In this document: positions 1 to 14,300 of the stretch, one piece after another
Numbering within the stretch: the first letter of the stretch is position 1
How the letters are laid out: every line of letters starts with the position of its first letter
Source of the DNA: Panopea generosa
Taxonomy: Eukaryota > Mollusca > Bivalvia > Adapedonta > Hiatellidae
NCBI GenBank assembly: GCA_029582155.1
Contig: CM055898.1
Span: 37,395,458 to 37,459,457 of the forward strand
Length of the DNA: 64,000 bases
Reading direction: 5' to 3'
The notes under the pieces: generated by a model
The model's database searches: none
Told to the model about the DNA's origin: nothing
What the model saw: the letters and a program-made list of their open reading frames with translations, nothing else
Program-made: the position numbers and the translations under genes

Positions 1-59
1 ACAATTCATGAATAAAGACTATATTATAACTTCTAAAACAAAATGAGAGAATTATTTAA

Positions 60-590
60 ATATTAGAATTAATCTGAGAGGTAGTAAGTATTACGCTCTC
101 CCTTTCAATGTCACTAAAGACGCAAATTTACAATGGTTCCAATTTAGAATTAATTACAGAGTTATTGGAACAAACACATTGCTTAAAAAATGAATATTAA
201 AGAATCAGATGTATGCTCCTTTTGTCAAAGAGAAACTGAAACTATTAAACATATATTTATTGACTGCATAGTTACGCAACAATTCTTTCAAAGTTTTTAA
301 AATTATCCGAATGAAAAGTGCAATTCAATAAATACAGACTGGTCCTCAATAGACATACTTTTTTGCAGTATGGAATTCGAAACTGTTTTGAATAGGCTGC
401 TGTATACTGATAAACAGTTCATATACTGTCAAAAAAATGGAAAACAGTATTTCTATTTTTAACCATTCAAACACTATATTAAAATGTTGCATGAAATAGA
501 ACGATGTACTGCCAAAAATAACCTTGAGGTGGAAAAACTGGATTTGTTATGGAACATTTCCCTTATATCTTCAAAATAAAGACTATTAAT
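60..590 (+). pseudogene. Non-LTR retrotransposon (LINE) ORF2 C-terminus, broken
   Basis: The plus strand encodes the tail end of a LINE polyprotein. One frame (about 129-192) reads LQWFQFRINYRVIGTNTLLK. After a one-base shift it continues from 190 as MNIKESDVCSFCQRETETIK and then HIFIDC. The CSFC...H..F..C arrangement is the zinc-binding motif (zf-RVT) that follows the reverse transcriptase domain in L1/Tx1- and Jockey/CR1-type elements. A stop at 298-300 and the frameshift make it non-functional. Coding-like sequence continues in pieces to about 580. The N-terminal endonuclease and RT domains would lie left of the window or are lost. Clade assignment is inference. Confidence 0.75.
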
Positions 591-1059
591 TTTATATTTT
601 AACCGATTAATATACGATAAAAGACGCCCACCAGGATGGCCTCAGTGCTAATTTTATGGAGAAAATACTTGAGCGAAAATCTTCTGCTTCTTCGTTTTTT
701 ATTGCTCTTTTTTTTTCTTTTTCTACTTATATATTATTTAATAATCATCCAATTTCCGTTTTATTTCTCTTTAAAAGAAAAGGAAAGTGTTTATATAACA
801 ATTTTACAACTTTCACATCTTGTCATGGAACACACGTGTATTCTAATAAGAGTTTATCTTATTTGTGAAACTTTGCAACAATATAATATTTTAATTACTG
901 TTTACATGAATAATATAGCCTATATTTTTATGTCACGAATGGAATCAATATAATTATAAGGGACTCTGTGAAACTATAACTTTCTGCTTGGAAATAGTGT
1001 TTACACATCTACACTCTTAATCATGTTTCTTTCAAAACAGTTTTGTTTCATTTTATTAC

Positions 1060-2033
1060 TTTTTAATATTTGATTTTTAAAAATCAACAAAACTTGATTA
1101 ATTTAGTTTATTTCATGACTACAAAGCCATATGTAATGTTTCAATCAAATGCATTGAGCGGTTGGTGTAATGTTGACTTGACAGTACTTGTATGCAAAAC
1201 TTTCAGCAAAATTCTATATCACAGAAGAGCAATAATTTGTGCAAATATTCGTGCAAAAGTTATCTCACTTAGTTATTGTTGTATAATTGATGACTGGGAA
1301 GGCTTCTGTAAAGTTTCAAGCAAATACATTGAGTGGTTGGTGAGATATGGACTTGAAGGTACTTACATGCAAAACTTTAACCGGAATTTATAAGTCAAAC
1401 AAGGGTAATTATTTGTATTATATTCAGGCAAAAGTTATGTAACTTACTTATTGTAGTAAGGTTGGTGTAAAGGTTGGCTTGTGTAATGTTTCATGTCAAT
1501 ACATATGCATTCGTTACTGAGATATGGACTTGATGGTACTTGCACGCAAAACACTAACCAGATTTTCAATGTCAAACAATGGCAGTAGTTTGCAATATAT
1601 ACATGCAAAAGTTATCTAACTTAGTTATTGTAGTAGGGTTGATGACTGGGAAGACTTGTGTAAATTTTCAATCAAATACATTAAGTGGTTGGTGAGATAT
1701 GGACTTGATGATTATTGTAGAAGAGTTGATGAGTAGGTGTCAATTTTCAAGTCAATACATGCAATGGTTACTGAGATAGGGACTTGCATGCAGAACTTAA
1801 CCAGAATTTCAAAGTCAAACAATGGCAATAATTTGCATTATAATCAAGCAGGAGTTATCTATCTTAGTTATTGAAGTAGGGTTAATTACTAGGAAGGCTT
1901 GTGTAAAGTTTCAAGGCAATATATGCAATAGTTACTTAGAGAGGGACTTTCATGCGAAACTTTAACCGAGGTGTGACGCCGACGCCTGGGTGAGTAGAAA
2001 AGCTTTCTTTATTCTCCGAATAGTCGAGCTGAA
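1060..2033. repeat. Tandem-core element, about 180-bp units (family R)
   Basis: About five diverged units repeat the phrase 'acttgatggtacttgcatgc', a 'gttatctaacttagttattg' block and a 'gatgactgggaaggcttgtg' block. The right end is 'gacgccgacgcctgggtgag' followed by 'ccgaatagtcgagct' at about 2016-2030. The same ends and cores recur at 8920-9455, 10138-10490, 16600-17480 and 54785-55570. The start (for example 54787, 'gagctgtcggagggacagcg' then 'cgctcgactatt') carries the reverse complement of the terminal CGAATAGTCGAGC. These look like non-autonomous transposable elements with short inverted ends and a tandem core. Similarity to bivalve pearl or Helitron-like elements is inference. Confidence 0.7.
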
Positions 2034-2066
2034 AATGAAATAAAAACATTCTATCTATAGTTCGTG

Positions 2067-2088
2067 GTGGGGGGGGGGGGGGGGGGGT
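2067..2088. repeat. Poly-G tract
   Basis: A run of about 20 G interrupted only by one leading T/G switch lies between the family R element and the LDLa-5 exon. Its length may not be reliable in an assembly. Confidence 0.8.
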
Positions 2089-2212
2089 AAACAATTTCTG
2101 ACTTATGAATTACGAGAGGACACGATGACTAAATGCAAATTCTATGTTTCCTTTTCTAAAACGGCATACTAAAACAAAACATGCAAATTCACAATTGGAA
2201 ATAAGCACGTAC

Positions 2213-2335
2213 CAGTGTTATTGGAACAGTCATCCTCATCAGAGCCATCGGCACAATCAACTTCTTCGTCACATTTCCAACGGTTATCAATACACTGTCC
2301 GCTCGAACATTTGAATTCATTTTCGGAACAGGTTG
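2213..2335 (-). CDS. LDLa-5 exon
   Basis: This 123-bp exon is flanked by acceptor ttttaacag and donor GTACGTGC, phase 1-1. It reads [20 protein letters not shown] then [20 protein letters not shown]. All six cysteines and the DGSDE calcium motif are present. It belongs to the 123-bp subfamily with LDLa-4 and LDLa-1. It is the last exon of this gene visible in the window. Confidence 0.88.
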
Positions 2336-5300
2336 CTGTTAAAACATTAACATTACAGGTAAAATTGATCAGCTTGGTACCTGTGTGTCAAGACACACTG
2401 TATATATATCAACCGGTGATAGCAAGTGCAAAACTCGAATATTTTGCAAAAAGGCAAAGCGTACTTTTGCAAAAGGGCAATGGTTTAATTTAACTTAAAA
2501 TTACCGAAAACATCTTCCAAACGAAACTTTTCCCTGTAACCAGATAAGATAACGTTGAGATTTAAAGAACATTTGTATATATATCAACCGGTGCTAGAAT
2601 GTGCAAAAGGGCAACAGCGTACTTTCTGCGCATCACTCAATACCATAATTGTTAAAAAAAAAGAGCACAAAACGCAGTTGCACTTATTGCAAATATCGAG
2701 TGTTGCATGGTTTAATATCAAATTAAAATTTCCGAAAACAGTTTCCGGTCGAAACTTTTGCCTGTGACCGGATAAGATAACGTTGAGATTTAGAGAACAT
2801 TTGCTGTGAGTAAAAATCCAGAAAATAATTTTCTATATTTGGTGAGCATGATCCTGACCTTTTACTTTACAATAGATTAGGAATCACAAGTAATCGTACA
2901 GATGGTAATAATTAAATGGAGTAAACAAGCCTCTTTTTTATGTTATCTACAATACATTTTTGATAAAATATCATTAAAACCAAAATCCCATGGCCGTATT
3001 TTAATATTCAAGAAATCCCCCGTCTTTTTTTCAAAACAAAAGAAATTAAAAAAACGTGTAGTTTGCGGACCCTGACAAGATGGAGACGCCGGTGTTGTCA
3101 CAACGTCAAATATATTGGTATTTGAAGAGTAACATCATTGGTTTAATTCATCTAAATGTCGTTATCAAAACGCGCTTTTATTAAAAAACGTTTGAAACGT
3201 TTTCGTGAAACAAATTTGACATAAATATAATCAAATGAAGATATAAGTTGCTTAACATATTGATTCCATTATCATATACAAAAAGATGGAAGAGCACCAA
3301 AACCACGGCTATGTTAGGTGTCCTTGGGCGGGAAACTTTTCCCGCATATGCTAAGTACTGGTCCTACCCAAGAAGACTTCGAGCGTGACTTGTCTAAGTT
3401 GTAAGAACTTGTTTTAAAGTTAAAACTCACAAACAAAAAAAAACATCACATCTCCAACGTTGACTAACACACGATCCGCTCGAACATTGGAATTGATCCG
3501 TGAGACAGGTTACTGTGAAAACAGGACACCGCTTCATCTATACATGTATTTTTAATACAATAACGTATTAAGAGAAAAGGTAAAATGGTCTAGTCTAGTT
3601 CTTGTGGATTACGATATACACCTCATTTACCCGTTTGATGGTTAGATACCTGTTAAGAAGAGTAAGTTTATAACAGTCAGACAGCCTCTTTGAGCCAATC
3701 AGCCCAATAAAACGAAGATCAATCGACCTGACGCAGGTTGTATATGAAACAAGTCGATAATCCAATCAGCGATCGATATTGTTTCCTTAGCCGCAATTTT
3801 CCAAAGACAACAGTTTACATTAAAGCGTGACCTTGAACTTTGTATAACATTGACCTTGACATCTGATGTAACGGTCTGTGTATTTCTACAGGTAAATGCA
3901 GGTGACACAACATCATGACATGCTGATCATTTGTGTCAAGCTGTTTGAAAATCCCTCCATGTAAGACAATGTTACAGACCAGATATGAAATATCAGACAA
4001 ACTGAATGTGTGAAATTGAGGTAAGGTTTTTGATCTTAACGTGACACCACGTCATGTCATGTTGATCAATTTATAAATTGAGCCAATTGTTTGTGAAACC
4101 CATCAATGTATAACAAAGTTACAGGATGGACTTTAAAACCTCAAACTGACTCAAAGTGTTGTCATACAAACTCAAAGTGTGGCCTTGACCTTTGAGGTAT
4201 GGGTCTAAGACTAACGTGTGACATGTCGTAATGTCATCTTCATTAATTGAGACAAAGTTACAGACCAGACATGCAATATCAAATAAATTAAAAGTGTGAC
4301 CTTGACCTTTGATGGAAGGTTCTGGGTCTTAGATGCGACACTTAATTATGTTATGTTGATCAAATGAGCCGAGAGTTTTTGAAATTTATCCATACTTAGG
4401 TGATAAAGTTGCAAAGTTACAGACCGGACACTTAAATCTCAAACAGACTAAAAGTGTTGCCAAAATAAATTATATTGTGACCCTGACTTTTGAAGTGGGT
4501 GCTTAGTGCCACATAACATATTGATCATTTATAGCAAGTTTTTATAAAATCCATCTTTGCATGACAAGGTTACAGGCCGGACACGAAATCTCACACAGAC
4601 TCAAACAGTTGTCAAACAAATTCGGTGTGACCTTGACCTTTGAAGTATGCATGAGTGTCTTACTCGTGACACGTCGTCATGCCATACTAATGCATTGAGC
4701 CAAGTGTTTTTGATATCCATCCATAGGTGACAAAGTTACAGATTGGAAAAAAAAATCTCAATTAGTCTGAAAGTATCATCAAACAAAGTTAAATTGTGAC
4801 CTTGGCTTTTGAAGTAGGAGTCTGGGTGTAACGCTTAACATGTCATCATGTTATATTGATCATTTGGAGCAAGTATTAACAAAATCCATATATGCATGAC
4901 AAAGTTACAGGCCGGACATGAAATACCGGACGGAATGACGGACGAACGCTGCGATTAATAAATGCCTCCCCAAAAGATTTTTGTTTGCGGGGGGCGGGGA
5001 GGGGGGGGGATATAAAAAATAAACAAATAACGTTCAATTTGCCCAAATCCCCAAAATAACCATATGCCAGGAAAAAGTGATACATGACCTATGTAAATTA
5101 TGAAGTATGTGGCATCATCAATGCCATCACTCGCGGAATGTCCGGGAGTTTCATGCAATACACCCTTTGTTCCTTAAACTCCCGAGAATAAATCAAATGA
5201 CGTATCCTGTTTCAGTATAAACGGTTAATGCACCGTGCAAAATTGACAAAACCAATTTTCATAAAAACGTTTATAAAAACGTACCAGTGGTATTGGAACA

Positions 5301-8300
5301 GCCGGTCTCGTCAGATCCATCAGCACAATCAACTTGTCCGTCGCATCTCCATCGTTTACTAATACATGTTCCACTCAAACATTTGAATTCCTCTTTGGTA
5401 CAGGTTGCTGTAAAAACAGTATTCCGCTATGAGTATTTCAAATACATTAACAATAGAGGTAAATTGATCAGTCTCGTTCCTGTGGGTTATGGTACGCTAC
5501 CCCTACGCTATCCTTTTGTTGGTTAGCAACCCGGGGCCGGTTTCAATAAAAATACCAAGCTGAAATTTTCCTTTACTCAAAATTCTTAATTTCTGTCAAG
5601 GCTTTCTAACGTATAACACAGAACAGAACAGAACAGAACAGATATTTTTATTTCAGACTTGTACATAAATACATCGTCATAATAACATATTTACAATACA
5701 TAATATCACGTAAGATATATTGTTAATTAATAAATAAATTGTACCGCCATTTTTCATTTACATTTAAAGAAAGTTCTTTTTTTTATTAACAATATCGAAA
5801 TAAAGCATGAAAAAATGTTAAGTCATAAATTCATAAAAATAAGAGGATGAACAAATTTATTAAATATTTAAATGATTTTCTTTCATTGATTAAGTGAATG
5901 TTTCCAAAAATAGATAAAAGATATTCAATATATTTACATAAACTATTAAACGTTTAAAATGCTGTTTCTTAATTTCAGAAATTTCTTAACATACTGAGCA
6001 AAACTGACTAAAATACTTTTATCATTTGTTTTAAGCAATTCCATAAGCTTGTACATAGACGGTCTTTGAAAAAAAAATGTTTATTTATATACGTCTTTCT
6101 AAAATCACTGTAGCAAGGACAGATGCAAATAAAATGGAATATATCTTCTACCTCAGTAGAGTTACAACAAAGACAATATCTCTCATTTCTTGGAATGTAA
6201 TTTTTGCATAACGACCTGTTTGAATTCTAAGAGTATGTGCTGATAATCTAATTCTAATAACAAACATTCTTAAATCGTTTTGGAGAATATCTAAATATTG
6301 TTCGTATGCAAAACTACTTTTGAAATATTTATACTCTTCTATAACATGACTATTGTTAACTGAGCCATACCATTCTTGGATAAAACAATCAATAACACGC
6401 TTTTTGAATTTACAAGGAAATGTTAAAGGAAATAAACATTAAAGGACTACACAGAAATAATAAATGAACACTTCATGACTCATCAGTAAAGGATTGCAAG
6501 CAAATAATTATATCAGTGTGAATGAAGTTACAACATTTCAAAATCTCAAGCTCAGATGTTTTATGAAACAGGAACCTGTCAATGAGAGTACGTTTTCAAC
6601 CATCGTGCATCATTTTTAAGCAAATAAAATCAGTATTCTGCAATAAGTAAAACACTTCCAAGCAGGGACTTTAGATTCTACATATATAAAAGGAGATATT
6701 AGCAGATGCCTTGATATTGTTTCTATGGTTTGCATTGTAGCTAGGCGGACTCGCCTAAGTTTGATCTGTACATTTATGTCTGGTTATTCACAAATAATTA
6801 TCTCCATATATATATATGATAGGGAGAATCATACGTCTGATAGGGACACAGCTTTAATATTGTATTTATAGTGTTAATATTTACACAATAAATAGCAATA
6901 ATGTATTATCATAATGCGCTTTGACAGTTTTATTTCATTTATATACAGTTTTGATCTAATATTTAGTTTAAAATAAATGTCGCCGTCAAAAGGTCTTCAA
7001 CACGCATTTTTCTGTGATTCTATTTTTAAACGCTCTCAGCTCTGCGATTCTTTAAAAAGATTTATTCCTTTAACCGCTACCTCTGTGTTATGTATTTAAA
7101 CTACGTGTTGCTTATATTTGCTCCAACCCTTTTTGAAACATCAAATTTATAACTACCGTTATATGAGTTATGAGCGCGCGATCGCGCATTTGTAGCCTAT
7201 ATAGTTCAGTTTTAGTTTGTTGTTGTTGTTGTTGTTGTATGGTGTTTAACGTCGCTTTCAACAATTGTTAAGCCATATTGCGACGGTGTCTACTTGAGAC
7301 AGTATTCTAAGCTCTGTCACACTGGAGTACCTTGCCGTAAACACATGTTATAATACCCCATCCAGTCACATTATACTGACACCAGGCCGACCATACATAG
7401 AAATCTCCTCTAAATGTTGAGCGTCAAGCGAGGAAGCTTCTAGTACCATTTTTTAAGTATTTGACATGACCCGGCCGGGGATCGAACCCACGACCTTCCG
7501 TATGCGAGGCGGACGCTTTACCACTAGACCGTGCTGCGGTCATTTTAGTTTGTAATACTATAGTAGTTATCCTAGTCTGTCTGCAGTATCGTCAGTCAGT
7601 CTTTTCACTATTGTATATACAAATTATTATATAGAAATGTGTTTGTTTTGTGTTGTTTTTTATTCGATATTTCATGAAGGCGTAAAGCCTAAAGCTAGCT
7701 AAGGATATTTTGTTTTAAGTTTTAGCACTGCAAAGTGGTCATTCTCTCTAATATAATATTATATATATTGTTTAAAAGAAATAAGATGTGATAAATGTGC
7801 GTTCATATACTTAAGCATACGTTTTAAAAATATTCGGAAAAAACCTATTAACTGCGGAATGGCTATGGCACTATTTCTTCAAAGCATGTTCGTTCTATAC
7901 ATCGTCACGTCTATGAAAGCTTCACTACTTATTAAATCACGGTCAATTTTACTTTCCTAAAAACTAGACGGAAAACAGCATAAACACGTCCGTTCAGTGT
8001 ACTTTATCACATGTATGAAAACTGTGATCTACAAACGACATATATAAATTGAATAAATCAGTAATAATGTAAAGGCGTCATACATTCCACTAGAAATTTC
8101 TGTATAATAAACACTTCATTCCCGATTCCTCTGAAACTTCCGAAAACTAAATCCATTTGTATCTTGAGCCTTTTTATCTCTTGTTAAAGAAAAAGCAATT
8201 TTCGTCTATCTGATGTAACGGTCAATATAAAAGTATTCCTTTACGTCTCACTACACAGTTGTGTCCTCTTTTGAATATTGCGCTATAGAATGAGTCCTTT

Positions 8301-11300
8301 GTAATTCGGTTTGAATTATTCTAAAATTGGTCCAGAGGGGCTGTTATTTCTTGCTGAATATGAGTAGAGCAAATGCTGGCAGAACATATACTTAAAAAAA
8401 CTTGGGCTGATACATACGCCCCAACCCAACTATGTATAGCTTTATTTGTGCAATTACGTCAACTCCACATAATAAATCCTCCCTCTTTACATGATAATCG
8501 GACTTGTGATACCGACTTTAGACACATACTAAAAACCTGTATCTGTAAAATGTTTGATCTTTAGATTCACTTTATTGGACAATGATAACGCACGTATTAG
8601 TTCTATTGCCATTTAGTGGTATATCAATTTCAGATACATGTACCTATTTTTTACAATTTTAGTTAAATTATATTTAAAACATTACAAAAAGTTGATTTTG
8701 GTTGGTAAATTCTAATACAACATTTTGATAGATAAAAATCTTCTACGTTTAAGTTTATTCAAAATCAGACTTGTGTTATGAATTTGCTTACACGTTTGAT
8801 GTAGCGAAATCGTAGTTCGTGTAGTTGACCGATACACGTAAAAATGACAGTAGATTATGACATTATTTGCAATGTTTCTAAAGAACGCAATCATATTTTA
8901 ATATATAACACTATAAATAAGAGCTGTCGTAGGGACAATGTGCGCGACTATTCGAATATTTGTCACAGAAGTACAAATGTGATGGAGACTGATGACAAAT
9001 CAAGCAAATAAGAGTTATCTAAGTTACAAAATTGACAAACTGCAATATCTTGTATGAAGTTTCAATCAAATACATGCAGTGACTGCTGAGTTATAAAATT
9101 TCTAAGTAAAACAAAGGCCCTAACTTACAAAACAATCTGGCAAGAGTTATCCGACTTGATTAATTTAGTTGGTTTTATGATTACAAAGCCATATGTAAAG
9201 TTTCAATCAAATACATTATGCTGTTGGTGTAATATGGACTTGACAGTACTTGCATGCAAAACTGTAACCAGAATTTCTTAGTCAAACAAGGGCAAAAATT
9301 TGCATTATATTCAGGCAAGAGTTATGTACCTTAGGTATTGTAGTAGGGTTGGTAACTTGGAAGGCTTGTGTAAGGTTTAATCAAATACATTGAGAAGCAT
9401 GCAAAACTTCAACCAAAATTCTAAGTCAAACAAGGACAGTCATTTGCATGATATTCAACTGTTATGAATACACTCTCTGCTCGAACATTGAAATTCGGTA
9501 TTGGAACAGGCTACTTCAAAAATAAGGCACGGCTTCTTTTTTTAATTTATTTGAAATGCATTGACAATAGCGGTAACATTGATCAGATATTAGAGGTGGT
9601 CAGTAAGAGTAAGTTTCCAACCATCGGACATCCTCTTTGAACAAATCAGCCCAATAAAACGAGAATGAAAGACGAAGATGACGAACATGTCACGATCAGT
9701 AAATCCCCTCCACACAAGAATTGTAGACTATTTTTGTTGATACTTTTTCATATGTTCCAAAATATTACCTAATTACTGCGAAATGGACATAACATATCCG
9801 TTCGTTACATAGTCACGTCTAAGAAAGATACACCGCTTATTAAATGACGGTCAAGTTTAATTTTCTAAAATGAAAACAGATAAATTAAAAACATAAGCAA
9901 ATTACGTTGTATGTGCCAAAATTTGCCAAATTACCATACACCAGGGAATTGTGATATATAGCCCATGGTAATGGCATAATAAAGTGATAAAGTAATTGAT
10001 TCCATGCATGTCACCACCCATTGATATAAGTCTGCTGTTTCAATCCATGTGACTGTCAATACACCGCGAAAATTGACGAAACAAATTTTGCGTTGCTATT
10101 TTACCGCAATAGTAAATCAAATGTATTGATTTTAAATAACAAGAGCTGTCGGAGCCACAGCGCGCTAGACTATTCGAATATTTGTCACATAAGTACAAAT
10201 TCGATACAGACTGATGACAAATCCAAGCAAATAAGTTATCTAACATAAAATCGACAAATTGAGTTATGAAACTTTTAACTACAACAAAGGCCCTAATTTG
10301 CAAACAATTTGGCAAGAGTTATCCGACTTGATAAATGTAGTTGATTTCATGACTACAAAGCCATCTGTAAAGTTTCAATCAAATACTTTGAGCGGTTGGT
10401 GTAATATTGACTTGATGCAAAACTTTAAACAAAATTATATGTCAAAGAAGGGCAATACTTTGCATTATATTCGTGCAAGAGTTATTTAAAGACGTTTCTG
10501 CGGGTTGTTACTGCGCATCGCTACGCGCATAATTCCTTTCTGTTACTTTCAGTTTCGGGGTCAAATGTCGCCGTTTGGTTAATTAAAAGTCGAGTCGCAT
10601 TAGGATATTTACAAAGCGAAGTATTTTCATTTCGAGATGTCAGAAATGTAAATTTTGTCAAGGAAGCGATCGAAAAACACAGAAGAGTATATTGTTTTTC
10701 GTTCTAAACCACCAGAAGTGCTTGTACATAACGAAGTCGAAGAAACAACTACGAAAATATAATCAATACTCGTAGTGGTAACATTTCGGATAACTCATTT
10801 TTCGGATATGGATCATTTGTGAATTTGTTCCAAAGCGCTGAATACATAATGAATTTACCTGAAACAATATTATTCATACCGGGATTGAGACAAGGAAGAA
10901 TAAATCTTGAATTTTGACATTTAGCTGACCTGATGCATGTAAAAGTTTGGTATTGAAGGACACTATGGAAGACATTTATATGGGTCAACGTTATACATAA
11001 ACTGTATATGTGGAAGTATAAGAATAGTGGAAACAAACAAGACACATCGATTAAACAGGAAAAGTCCAATATGATTTGACATCAACACAAAGCAATTGAG
11101 TATAAGGTTAGTTGATGCTTTATCATAACTCACTGATCAATATTAATGTATCACATAAAATGATAACTTACTTTATGATTTCTAGAGATGAACAACTATA
11201 AAAAGTGATTCATTGGTTGAATATTTACATCATTTTCATGCCATCGAGGGCTAACAGACGATCACCTAACCACTGTTTCCTGGAATTAACCAGTATTTGA

Positions 11301-14300
11301 GCACACCCCATCTCCGCAAGTAACTGATTGCTTTCCCACTTGAATCAGTGGTGAGAGACGATTGATAAAGAGACATAATGCTGTATATCTATCATCCTGG
11401 AGACTGTTGCCAGGCGGGGATTCGAACAGTATTCTTACATTGAGTAAATGTTAAAAATAAATTTATACACCATCATGTTCTGTGTTTCCTGTTAAACAGA
11501 AAATTGTTACATGAACTATGAAAATAAGAAACTATTCAACACATTTCAGGAATGCTAAACAGAGGCTCAGGTTACAGATGGATTGAGATGTCGGTGCTTT
11601 AAATACATGTAGTGGTTTCATTAACTATGAAGAGACAATCAATATCGTGACATAGACAACGTGTACAGAAACACTAAATGAAAGAGTGACAATCATCAAA
11701 AGGGGCCAATGGTAATTATTAATGTAATTTAAACGTTTCAGTTTATTTCTACTATGGATTACAACAAAATAATCATGAGCACAGCAGGTGATCTGAGGGG
11801 GATCAAACCTGTGACTACTTGTTTAGCACACCCAATATCCGTGCAAATAACTGACAACTTTCCCACTTGAATCAGTGATTAAAGATGAATGAACATGAGA
11901 CACAATGTTGGAATTTGCATATATTTAAATCATCACAGAGACTGGCCAAGTGGGGATTTGAGCTTGCAACCCCTTGACTGCTTGTTTCATAACATAACAG
12001 TTTCATTATGTAAAAAAATGTCCACATACATGTATGCAAGTTTATAACCATAAGATTTTGTTCAATGGTTTGAACATAGATATCATAACAGGAATTGCTG
12101 CTCAGTTATAGCCCTTGAGTTGTCAAACTATACCCATATATTGTGCTGTTTTATGAAAATACATTGTTGTTTTTAGCCAGACCAATGAGCTCAGTCAGTA
12201 GAGCACGATACTTCTAGCTCAGGGTTGAAAGTTTGATACCTGAGGCTGGCTAACTTACAGTGCTAACTGTCATTCAGATGGGACTTTAAACTGAGGACTT
12301 TTATGAGCAAAAGCAAAAGAATCAGGTGAAACATATGATTAGGTTTCTTTGATATTTGTTTCCTGCACTATCCCCCACAAACCTAAAAAGTCTAAACTGT
12401 TCACTCTTCTGGGTGCATCACCCAAATGGGAAACTGGTGATGATGTAAATTAAGCTTACATACAAACAAACATTGTCATTTATTTCTTTATCTCATATAA
12501 GCTTCCTTTAATTTTCAGTGATGAAGTCAGTCAAGTAGTACACCAGGACCAGGCCAATTTATTACAATATATGTTGCCAGAAGAATGGATTGTGACAGTA
12601 AATCAGATACTGGGACCATGTTAACAAAAAGCATTCGAAAAACATATGATGTTTTTCCAGAAGACTAGGAAATGCACATATTATGAAAAATTAAGAACAA
12701 TCACTACCAGTTCACCAGGCAGTGTTCTAAAATTTTCATGACAATTCAAAAATTAAACTTGGAAGTAGCCCAGTACAGGAATAAAAATTTCAAGTTAATG
12801 TAATAACAATGGATGACAGTGCGACTACTATAGCCAAGATAAATACGAGAAAAAATGACTTGAATGGACTCGTAGATAAAACTCTGAAGATATAATGTTG
12901 AGTAGCAGGTCACTGGTGATCCAGCCTTCATTGACAGTACATGGTTTTACCACTAGGCCTCTAACATTTCAAACTTTTGACAACTATTGATGTTCATCAA
13001 TTACCCAGTATATATGAATGTATAAAAGCAATTTAACAGTAATTACATTATAAATTACAAATATTATAATTGCTATTTAGTGCATCATTTAGAAATATGA
13101 AAGTTACTTCTGCAATGAAACTTCATTTATAAAAATTTACAACAGATAATTTTCACAATTTTGACAAGTTTAGGCCATTTTATGAAAAGGGAAGCTAACA
13201 TTTAGCACTGTAGCTTGGTTAACAAGCAAGGTGACATGTATTTTTTATTTTATTTCATGATATTGTTTGTTGTTGTGCTTCTTTGTAGAAAGAATGAAAC
13301 AATTCTCCACGTAGAACATTTTTTTTTATTGAATTGGTGTGAAAATGCATCGATTGCGGCCATTTTATGAAAAGGGGAGTTAACATTTAGCACTGTAACT
13401 TGTAACAAGCATGGTGACCTGTATTTTTTATTTTATTTTCTGATATAGTTTGTAATAATGCCTCTTTGTAGAAAGAATGAAACAATTCTCCGCATTAGAA
13501 CTTTTTTTATTATTGAATTAGTGTCCAAATGCATCATTTACGGCCATTTTATGAAAAGGGAGGTAACATTTAGCTCTGTAACTTAGTAACAAGCATGGGG
13601 ACATCTATTTTTTGTTTTATTTTCTGATAAAGTTTGTTGTTGTGCTTCTTTGTAGAAAGAATGAAACAATTCTCCAGGTAGAACTTTTTTTTTTATTGAA
13701 TTGGTGTGAAAATGCATCGATTGCGGCCAATTTATGAAAAAGGGAGGTAACATTTAGCAATGTAACTTAGTAACAAGTAAGGTAACATATATTTTTTATT
13801 TTATTTTCTGATATAGTTTGTTAAAGGGCCTATTTGTAGAAAGAATGAAACAATTCTCTGCATTATAACTTTTTTTTATTATTGAATTAGTGTCAAAATG
13901 CATCGTTTACTGCCATTTTATGAAAAGGGAGGTAACATTAAGCACTGTAACTTAGTAACAAGCATGGGGACATATATTTTTTATTTTATTTTCTGATAAA
14001 GTTTGTTATGGTGCCTCTTTGTAGAAAGAATGAAACAATTCTCCGCGTTAGAACTTTTTTTATTTTTAAATTAGTGTAAAAATACATCGTTAACGGCCAA
14101 TTCTATAATCGTAGAAATTTATGAAAGTTACTGTATGAAATGTGAAACTCAAAAGAGCATCATGACTTTTTCTGTTTTAGATACTTTATCTTTTGTTACA
14201 TGAGTGACAACAATATTTTGTTGAAATATATCACTTTGTTAGTAAATTAAACAAGATTTATAACTTACACCAATTTCATGTTTTTTCTTTAAAAAATGTA

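Noticed and set aside
7470-7545. Functional tRNA gene
   Set aside because: A and B boxes are present, but the sequence is the head of a SINE found three times with a common body and tail, and a clean cloverleaf is not formed. The same applies to tRNA-like segments at 15230, 24230, 39420, 54240, 57530, 57930 and 63580.
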